Origin: Flavobacteriales bacterium | GTDB lineage: Bacteria; Bacteroidota; Bacteroidia; Flavobacteriales_D; Sanyastnellaceae | DNA length: 8,436 nt | Assembly: GCA_011524845.1 (NCBI GenBank) | Contig: WTJL01000145.1 | Coordinates: 1-8,436 of the forward strand | Direction: 5' to 3' | In this document: positions 1 through 6,320 of the stretch, one piece after another | Layout of the letters: each line of letters starts with the position of its first letter | Position numbering within the stretch: position 1 is the stretch's first letter | Position numbers and translations under genes: made by a program | Notes under the pieces: generated by a model | Told to the model about the DNA's origin: nothing | The model's database searches: none | Seen by the model: only the letters and a program-made list of their open reading frames with translations

Positions 1-1992
1 GCGGAGAACAAGTTGGTGATTGTGAGCGTGGGCTACAGCGCGTGCCACTGGTGCCATGTCATGGAGCATGAAACGTTCGAGAACGACGAGGCAGCCGCGT
101 TCATGAATGCCCATTTCGTCAGCATCAAAGTGGATCGCGAGGAGCGGCCCGACGTGGACCAGGTGTACATGGACGCGGTGCAACTCATGACCCGAAGAGG
201 AGGCTGGCCCTTGAATTGTGTGGCCTTGCCCGACGGTCGTCCGATTTGGGGAGGCACGTATTTCCCCACGGATCGTTGGCTTGCCGGACTGGGGGCGGTG
301 CGCGACGTGTGGCAGGAAGACGCGGACAAGGTGGAGGCCTACGCCGAGCAACTCGCCACGGCGGTGGGCGCGATGGACGACGGCGTGGTGGCGATGCCGG
401 CTTCAGCGGACGATGGCTTGGCAAAGCAAGTGGACCGTCAACTCGCGGAGGGGTTGTCCAGATGGAAAACAACCTGGGACATGACGCATGGCGGGTCGCA
501 AGGCTCCCCAAAATTTCCGCTGCCCTGTCAGGTGTCGTTTTGGCTGCGGCTTGCACAAGCGACAGAACTGGAATGGACGTCGGAGTGGTCTTCTGCGGGC
601 CAAGACCATGCACTGCGCACCCTTGGGGGCATGGAACGGGGTGGCATCCACGACCACGTGGGTGGCGGGTTTGCGCGGTACAGCGTAGACGACCGTTGGC
701 ACGTGCCGCATTTCGAAAAGATGCTGTACGACAACGGCCAACTTCTCGGGACATTGGCGGAGGCCGCGAGCCTGTCTGACCAGCCCCAGCCCGCACTCGA
801 GGCGGCGGCAGAAGGCATCGTGTCGTTTCTGCTTCGGGAACTCGACGACGCCAGCGGGGGGTTCAAATCCGCCTTGGATGCGGACAGCGACGGCGCAGAG
901 GGACTGTACTACGTGTGGCGCAAAGCCGATGTGGCAGCCGCATTGCCTGACCCTGCCATGCAACAGGACATTCAAACCGTGTTTGACCTGGACGGGCGCA
1001 GCTTGTGGGAGCAAGGCATGAACGTCTTGAGACGGTCGGCGGAAGGCGATGCGTCTCTGTGGGCCGATGCCGCCCAGGTCGCCCGAATCCAAGATGCGTT
1101 GCAACAGATGTCCAAATGGCGGGACAGTCCTGCTTCGGGACGATCCAAGCCCGGGCTGGACGACAAGGTCCTGACCTCGTGGACGGCCTTGGCGGTTTCC
1201 GGACTCGCCAAGGCGGGCCGTTGGATGGGACGTCCCGAATGGGTGGACCGGGCCGTGCAAGGCGCAACGTTTTTGAAGGACGTGGCGCGCGTGCCCGGCG
1301 AGCCCCATCAACTGCGGCGAACCTGGCATCCAGACGGTGGGCCGACGCTCGAAGGCTTCGCCGAAGATTACGCCATGGCCATCGATGCGATGCTGGACGT
1401 GCATCAAGCCACGCTCGATTCCGTGTGGCGGGACGAGGCGCGGGCGCTGATGGCGACGGTGCTCGACCGGTTTTGGGACGAGGAAGCCGGCACGTTTTGG
1501 TTCACTGCCCATGACGGAGAGAAGCTCTTTGCCGCCAAGCAAAGCACCGACGACAGCGTCCTGCCTTCGGCGAACGCGACGCTCGCGTCCTGCCTTTGGC
1601 GGCTGGGGTGGGCGGCGGACATCCCCGCTTGGCGCAAGCTGGGCCGGGAGTTGACCGCGCGGCACTTGCTCGGCACGCCCCACATAGAGCGCGCGGCCCG
1701 ATGGGCCTCCAATTGGCTGGACATGCGCGGAACCTATGCCCACGTCGTGGTGGCTGCGCCTAGTCGCGAGGCGGCGGTGGAGGCCATGGCCGAGTGGTGG
1801 GGTCAGGTGCGGCCGGGCACGTGGGTGGACGGGGTTTGGCCTGAGGCTGCCAACATTCCAGGGTGGATGGAAGCCAAACGTCCGTCGGCCAACGACCCCG
1901 TGCGTTGGTATGTTTGTGTGGACGGTGCGTGCGGACGGCCTTGCGCCACCGCCAACGACGCCTGGACCCAATTCAACTCCTTCACCCTTTGA
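1..1992 (+). CDS. Thioredoxin-domain protein of the YyaL/SPATA20 family (DUF255), 5'-truncated
   Basis: The frame is open from base 1 to a TGA at 1990-1992, giving 663 residues. Family members usually begin about 35-45 residues before the CxxC motif, so the true start is probably a few dozen codons off the left edge; the TTG at 13 is not a credible start. The N-terminal thioredoxin-like domain shows Cys15-His-Trp-Cys18 followed by HVMEHETFEN, then KVDREERPDVD and GGWPLN...GGTYFP, all hallmarks of DUF255. The rest matches the family's six-hairpin alpha/alpha-barrel: GGIHDHVGGGFARYSVD, HFEKMLYDNGQLL, ALDADSDGAEGLYYVW, LDDKVLTSWTALA and FAEDYA. The C-terminus carries a CxxxC pair (DGACGRPC). The family (B. 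subtilis YyaL, human SPATA20) is conserved but its biochemistry is poorly defined; a redox or sugar-related role is only suggested by fold. No signal peptide is visible because the N-terminus is missing. Identification is firm, function is not. Confidence 0.95.
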   Translation, partial: AENKLVIVSVGYSACHWCHVMEHETFENDEAAAFMNAHFVSIKVDREERPDVDQVYMDAVQLMTRRGGWPLNCVALPDGRPIWGGTYFPTDRWLAGLGAVRDVWQEDADKVEAYAEQLATAVGAMDDGVVAMPASADDGLAKQVDRQLAEGLSRWKTTWDMTHGGSQGSPKFPLPCQVSFWLRLAQATELEWTSEWSSAGQDHALRTLGGMERGGIHDHVGGGFARYSVDDRWHVPHFEKMLYDNGQLLGTLAEAASLSDQPQPALEAAAEGIVSFLLRELDDASGGFKSALDADSDGAEGLYYVWRKADVAAALPDPAMQQDIQTVFDLDGRSLWEQGMNVLRRSAEGDASLWADAAQVARIQDALQQMSKWRDSPASGRSKPGLDDKVLTSWTALAVSGLAKAGRWMGRPEWVDRAVQGATFLKDVARVPGEPHQLRRTWHPDGGPTLEGFAEDYAMAIDAMLDVHQATLDSVWRDEARALMATVLDRFWDEEAGTFWFTAHDGEKLFAAKQSTDDSVLPSANATLASCLWRLGWAADIPAWRKLGRELTARHLLGTPHIERAARWASNWLDMRGTYAHVVVAAPSREAAVEAMAEWWGQVRPGTWVDGVWPEAANIPGWMEAKRPSANDPVRWYVCVDGACGRPCATANDAWTQFNSFTL

Positions 1993-2045
1993 TCGCCCAT
2001 CTCCTCCAACCCACATCTCCAAATTCCACGGGTCGCCGCGGTGCC

Positions 2046-2456
2046 ATGGCGATGCGCGGGATGTGGGTGGTCGCTGTGACGATGTGCGGATGGCTGGGAG
2101 CGGTGACCGCAGTGCATGCCCAGGGCGACAGCATGTCGCGCAGTGAGCGGAAGGCGGAAGAGAAACGCGTGAAGGCCGCAGCCAAGGCGGAGAAAAAGGC
2201 CCTCAAAGAATTCGAGAAGAACTACAAGGAACTTCAGGAGCGGCACTACAAACACCAACAAACGGGGCGGGAGAAGAATCTGATCGTGCCGGAAGGTGGC
2301 AGCACCCGCACCGAGCGCCGGAACAAAAACCACGAAAAAGGCAACGTCCGAAAGCGCATGCGCAAGGGCCAGCAAAAAGCCCGTCGCCACAGGGACGGGC
2401 GTGCCGTGTCATGGTGGCGACGGCTGTCGGTTCGCCGAGGTTGGAAAAAGCACTGA
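2046..2456 (+). CDS. Small exported, highly basic, coiled-coil-like protein of unknown function
   Basis: This frame encodes 136 residues. The start at ATG 2046 (alternative 2052) gives an apparent signal peptide: a short Arg-containing n-region, a hydrophobic stretch rich in Val, Ala and Trp, and a V23-H24-A25 cleavage site before Gln26. The mature part of about 111 residues is roughly one third Lys plus Arg. Residues ~30-70 alternate Lys/Arg/Glu with Ala and look like a charged helix or coiled coil (KAAAKAEKKALKEFEKNYKE). A second basic block near residues 100-120 contains VRKRMRK, and the end is Trp/Arg-rich (SWWRRLSVRRGWKKH). There are no Cys residues after the signal peptide. From memory, small basic exported proteins of this style occur in Bacteroidota without assigned function; binding to an acidic surface polymer or nucleic acid would be a guess. 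It lies 53 bases after the preceding stop with no convincing promoter of its own. The signal-peptide logic, rather than homology, is the main reason to believe the gene is real. Confidence 0.72.
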   Translation: MAMRGMWVVAVTMCGWLGAVTAVHAQGDSMSRSERKAEEKRVKAAAKAEKKALKEFEKNYKELQERHYKHQQTGREKNLIVPEGGSTRTERRNKNHEKGNVRKRMRKGQQKARRHRDGRAVSWWRRLSVRRGWKKH

Positions 2457-2471
2457 ATTCCGGCTTTCTCG

Positions 2472-2492
2472 AAGGGTGAAAACCACGCCCTT
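2472..2492 (+). terminator. Weak candidate hairpin after the small basic gene
   Basis: AAGGGTG (2472-2478) can pair with CGCCCTT (2486-2492) as seven pairs including one T-G wobble, with a seven-base loop AAAACCA. A pyrimidine-rich run follows (TCCTTTCATTCCC), but it is not a clean T-tract. It sits 15 bases after the stop codon and upstream of the receptor promoter, which is the right place to separate two transcription units. The stem is short, so it may be fortuitous. Confidence 0.3.
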
Positions 2493-2530
2493 TCCTTTCA
2501 TTCCCTTGGTTTGCAACGTCTTTGCACTCT

Positions 2531-2562
2531 TTAGCGTTCTGAGTGGGGTTGGCCTATATTTG
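2531..2562 (+). promoter_or_regulatory. Bacteroidota-type promoter of the receptor gene
   Basis: TATATTTG at 2555-2562 matches all defined positions of the Bacteroidota -7 element TAnnTTTG. Twenty bases upstream lies TTAG (2531-2534), three of four matches to the -33 element TTTG, at the usual 19-21 base spacing. Transcription would start near 2568-2570, leaving a leader of about 30 bases before the ATG at 2599. The placement just ahead of a start that yields a perfect signal peptide supports both calls. No operator-like inverted repeat overlaps it. Confidence 0.6.
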
Positions 2563-2598
2563 GCCCCTATACCTGTATTGCCTGAAAATTCTAGACGC

Positions 2599-5500
2599 AT
2601 GATGCGGTTTGCAACGATTTTGGGGGCGCTTCTGATGAGCTTCAGCGCGGTGGCGCAAGTGGGCCAAGGAACGCTGAAAGGACGAGTGTCGGACTTCGAC
2701 ACCAAGGATGCCCTCCCCTTCGCCAGTGTGGTGTTGTTCCTCAACGGGAACCAAGTGGCCGGTACGAACACCGACTTCGATGGTGAGTACACCATCAAGC
2801 CTGTTCAGCCTGGCACGTACGATGTGCTGTTCAGCTTCGTGGGCTACCAGTCCAAAAAAGTGACCGGCGTCAAAATCACCGCCAACAAAATCCAGTTCGT
2901 GAACAGCGAACTCGGGGCTGGTGTGATGATGGAGGAAGCCGAAGTCGTCGAGTACTCCGTGCCCTTGATCGACAAGGACGGGGGTGCCTCGGGTGGCACG
3001 GTGAGCCGCGAAGACATCGACAAGCTTCCTGGACGTTCGGCCACGAGCATCGCCCAAACGGTGGCAGGTGCCAGCACCGCCGGAACCGGAGGTGGCGTGA
3101 GCATCCGTGGTGCGCGTACGTCTTCCACGTGGTACTACATCGACGGCATCAAGGTGCGCGGCTCTTCAGCCCTTCCCAAGTCGGCCATCGAAGAAGTCCA
3201 GGTGGTGACGGGTGGCATTCCCGCCAACATCGGGGACGCCACAGGGGGTGTGATCAACATCTCCCTCCGGAACTCAAGCCGCACATGGTTTGGTGGAGGT
3301 GAAGTCATCTCTTCAGGCATCCCCATGGGAGAAACCGCCTACGGACTCGACCGCTTCGGTTACAACCTGGCGGAGGCGTCGGCTTCGGGTCCGATTGCAT
3401 GGCGCAAAGACGCTGAAGGCAACAAGACCGACCCCCTACTCGGTTTGTTCCTCTCTGGCAACTACACCTACGAAGCGGACACGCGCCCCACGATTGACGG
3501 GGTGTACCGCATGACGGACGCGGCGCGCGACTCCTTGCTCGCCAACCCATTGCGCCAAAACATCAGCTCTTCCGGTGAGGTTAACGGTGCGTTGTTCAAC
3601 GCAGACTTCTTGACGCCGGCCGATTTCACCCGCGTTCCCACGCGCTTGAACGCCTCTCGCCAGTCTGGCAACTTGGTGGCGAAGCTTGACGTGGCGACCA
3701 ACGAGACCACGCAGCTCACGTTTGGCGCCACTGGATCGTACCAGTTGAACAACGAGTTTGACCGCGGTCGTTCCCTCATGAACTGGGAGAACAACAACCA
3801 AACAACGCGCCTCGACTGGCGTGGCTACGTGAAGTTCTCTCAGCGCTTCGTGGATGAAGAGGGCGAAGGCAGCGCAGGTGGATTGAAGAACGTCTTCTAC
3901 TCCATCATGGCGGATTACAGCCAGAGCTACTTCAAGCGTCAAGACATCAGCCACGGAGACAATTTCTTCCGCTACGGCCACGTCGGTAAGTTTGACGTGT
4001 TCCAGCAAAACAGCTACCGCTACAACGACGCCTCAGGCCGTTACGTTCACAACGGATGGCAGGACACGCTTGTGACCTTCGAAAGCTCTCCTTACAACCC
4101 CGAGCTCGCGGCGATCAACGACCAGTTCTTCTCTCTGTTCGACAACAACTCAGGGGTGACATTTGGCCCTGGTGGTCCTCAATTTGAGCCTGGTGCGTAC
4201 TCCAGCCTCCTCGAGGTGCAGAATGGAAACGCCTTGTTGAATGGCCAAAACCCGTCCAGCACCTACGGCCTTTGGAGCTACGTCGGCGCTCAGGGCAACA
4301 GCTACAACATCTTCAACGACCAGCAATTCCGTGTGAGTGCTGCTGGTTCTGGAGACATTGGAGACCACGCCCTCCAGATGGGCTTCGAATACGAGCAGCG
4401 TCGCGACGCGTTCTTCAACCTCAGCCCTGTGGGTCTGTGGACGTTGGCGCGTTTGACGGCCAACTCTCACATCAAGGAAATCGACACGTCGGACAGCACC
4501 GTCACCAACGTGGGCACGGACTACTACGTCACCTACGACCGCCTGCTCGGAGACAACCAGTTCGAGTTCGACGCCAACCTTCGCGAGGCACTCGAGGCTG
4601 GCGACCGCGAGTTGATCAACATCGACGCCATCGACCCCGACTTCTTCACGTTGGACATGTTTGGTGCCGACGACCTGTTGAACCAAGGTTCAAACTTGGT
4701 GTCGTACGGTGGTTACGATCCTTACGGGAACAAGACCAACACCCGCCCCACCATCGAGGACTTCTTCACCGAAACCAACGATGCGGGGTACAACACCCGT
4801 CCCATTGGAGCCTACGAGCCCATCTACATCGCGGGCTACATCATGGACAAGTTCACGTTCGACGACATCATCTTCAACGTGGGTCTGCGTGTCGACCGTT
4901 TCGACGCCAACCAGCCTGTGTTGAAGGATCCTTACGTGGTCGGCCAATCTTACAGCGTGGGTGACATTCGCGGCGAGTTGATCGACCAGCTCAGCGGCAA
5001 CAACGTGATTCCAGAAAACATCGGCGACGACTACACGGTCTACACGGACGCCTTGGAAGACCCCAGTGCCATTGTGGGCTACCGCAGCGGCGACACGTGG
5101 TTTAATGCTCAAGGAACTGAAATCACCGACCCGGACATCTTGGCGGTGAACACGGCCTACCCTGCACCGTGGTTGAAGCCCAACGACAACGCCACAGGCG
5201 ACGACCCTTACGAATTGACGTCAGAAGCGTTCCGCGATTACGACCCTGCGGTCAACATCATGCCTCGCATCTCGTTCTCGTTCAACATCAGCGACGAGGC
5301 CGTCTTCTTTGCGCACTACGACATCTTGACGCAGCGCCCCACGTCCAGCAACCGCTTCTCTCCCATCGACTACCTGTTCTTGGAGAGCCGCAACAACTTG
5401 ATTTCCAACCCAGACTTGCGTCCTGAAAAGACCATCGACTACGAGTTGGGCTTCCAGCAGGTGCTGACGAAAACGTCAAGCCTCAAGATCTCTGCGTACT

Positions 5501-6318
5501 ACAAGGAGATGCGTGACATGATTCAGGTGCGCAACTTCACAGGCGCGTACCCACGTCCTTACCGTGCGTTTGGCAACCTCGACTTCGGTACGGTGAAGGG
5601 CTTCACTGTGGGCTACGACCTCCGTCGCACGGGCAACGTTCGTTTGAACGCCAACTACACGTTGCAGTTTGCTGACGGTACGGGATCCACCACGCAGACG
5701 GCCCTGGCCCTCATCAACGCGGGCTTGCCCAACCTTCGTTCGATCATCCCGTTCAACTACGACCAGCGTCACCGCATTGTGGCCAACGTCGACTACCGCT
5801 ACGGTTCAGGCGAAGACTACAACGGTCCCATCGCCAACATCGGAGGCAAGGAGCGTCAGTTGTTTGCCAACACCGGTTTGAACTTCATCGCCAACCTCGG
5901 TTCAGGCACGCCCTACACGGCGAGCGTGATTCCAACGCCCATCACGGGTGAAATCAGCCCGTCGACGGAAGGATCCATCAACGGAAGCCGCCTGCCATGG
6001 CAGTTCAACCTGGACGCGAACTTGGACAAGAACTTCACCATCACGTACGGTGGCGAGGATGAAAAGGCCAAGACAACCAACCTCAACGTCTACCTCTGGA
6101 TTGGCAACTTGCTGAACACCCGCAACGTGAATAGCGTATACCGCTTCACGGGTGTGACCGACGACGACGGTTACCTCGCAGCTGCACAATACCAGCCCCT
6201 CATCAACAGCCAAAACGACCCCGACGCCTTCCGCAACTACTACAGCATGTTTGTGGACAACCCCTTCAACTTGGGATTGCCGCGTACTGTGCGTCTTGGT
6301 GTCAAGTTTGACTTCTGA
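2599..6318 (+). CDS. Oar-like TonB-dependent outer-membrane receptor with carboxypeptidase-regulatory-like domain
   Basis: This gene encodes 1239 residues. The start at ATG 2599 (or the adjacent 2602) gives a signal peptide ending SFSAVA19-Gln20. The open frame continues upstream to 2296, but a start there would bury this signal and precede the promoter. Residues ~24-105 form the CarboxypepD_reg-like beta-sandwich (GTLKGRVSDFDTKDALPFAS, then GEYTIKPVQPGTYDV and FVGYQ). A linker with EVVEYSVPLID (115-125) may serve as the TonB box. The plug spans ~128-230, with YYIDGIKVRG and IEEVQVVTGGIPANIGDATG. The remainder is the beta-barrel, with the Oar-like landmarks HNGWQDTLVTFE (484-495), RPTSSNRFSPIDYLF, RPEKTIDYELGFQQ (~941-954) and FNYDQRHRI (from 1052). 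The last strand, VRLGVKFDF, ends in Phe as expected for BAM-assembled barrels. Such receptors take up substrates, or assist their passage, across the outer membrane using TonB energy; the ligand cannot be read from sequence. Its length is larger than siderophore receptors and typical of this subfamily. No SusD-like gene follows. Confidence 0.95.
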   Translation: MMRFATILGALLMSFSAVAQVGQGTLKGRVSDFDTKDALPFASVVLFLNGNQVAGTNTDFDGEYTIKPVQPGTYDVLFSFVGYQSKKVTGVKITANKIQFVNSELGAGVMMEEAEVVEYSVPLIDKDGGASGGTVSREDIDKLPGRSATSIAQTVAGASTAGTGGGVSIRGARTSSTWYYIDGIKVRGSSALPKSAIEEVQVVTGGIPANIGDATGGVINISLRNSSRTWFGGGEVISSGIPMGETAYGLDRFGYNLAEASASGPIAWRKDAEGNKTDPLLGLFLSGNYTYEADTRPTIDGVYRMTDAARDSLLANPLRQNISSSGEVNGALFNADFLTPADFTRVPTRLNASRQSGNLVAKLDVATNETTQLTFGATGSYQLNNEFDRGRSLMNWENNNQTTRLDWRGYVKFSQRFVDEEGEGSAGGLKNVFYSIMADYSQSYFKRQDISHGDNFFRYGHVGKFDVFQQNSYRYNDASGRYVHNGWQDTLVTFESSPYNPELAAINDQFFSLFDNNSGVTFGPGGPQFEPGAYSSLLEVQNGNALLNGQNPSSTYGLWSYVGAQGNSYNIFNDQQFRVSAAGSGDIGDHALQMGFEYEQRRDAFFNLSPVGLWTLARLTANSHIKEIDTSDSTVTNVGTDYYVTYDRLLGDNQFEFDANLREALEAGDRELINIDAIDPDFFTLDMFGADDLLNQGSNLVSYGGYDPYGNKTNTRPTIEDFFTETNDAGYNTRPIGAYEPIYIAGYIMDKFTFDDIIFNVGLRVDRFDANQPVLKDPYVVGQSYSVGDIRGELIDQLSGNNVIPENIGDDYTVYTDALEDPSAIVGYRSGDTWFNAQGTEITDPDILAVNTAYPAPWLKPNDNATGDDPYELTSEAFRDYDPAVNIMPRISFSFNISDEAVFFAHYDILTQRPTSSNRFSPIDYLFLESRNNLISNPDLRPEKTIDYELGFQQVLTKTSSLKISAYYKEMRDMIQVRNFTGAYPRPYRAFGNLDFGTVKGFTVGYDLRRTGNVRLNANYTLQFADGTGSTTQTALALINAGLPNLRSIIPFNYDQRHRIVANVDYRYGSGEDYNGPIANIGGKERQLFANTGLNFIANLGSGTPYTASVIPTPITGEISPSTEGSINGSRLPWQFNLDANLDKNFTITYGGEDEKAKTTNLNVYLWIGNLLNTRNVNSVYRFTGVTDDDGYLAAAQYQPLINSQNDPDAFRNYYSMFVDNPFNLGLPRTVRLGVKFDF

Positions 6319-6320
6319 TC

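Noticed and set aside
1909..1916. TATGTTTG inside the end of the YyaL-like gene, a match to the -7 promoter element, possibly serving the small gene
   Set aside because: No TTTG-like -33 element lies at the right distance, and the bases are explained by coding sequence (Trp-Tyr-Val-Cys). It is possible but unsupported.
403..2022. 539-residue open frame on the minus strand opposite the YyaL-like gene
   Set aside because: It is also codon-register antisense, lacks any recognisable domain and is rich in Arg, Pro and Gly, while the sense gene is a firm family match.
1863..2045. Upstream extension of the small basic protein overlapping the first gene
   Set aside because: The extension would hide the signal peptide that starts at 2046 and lies inside the coding region of the YyaL-like gene in another frame.
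2296..2598. Possible 101-codon N-terminal extension of the receptor
   Set aside because: It would overlap the end of the small basic gene, precede the promoter and place the signal peptide internally. The ATG at 2599 gives a standard export signal.
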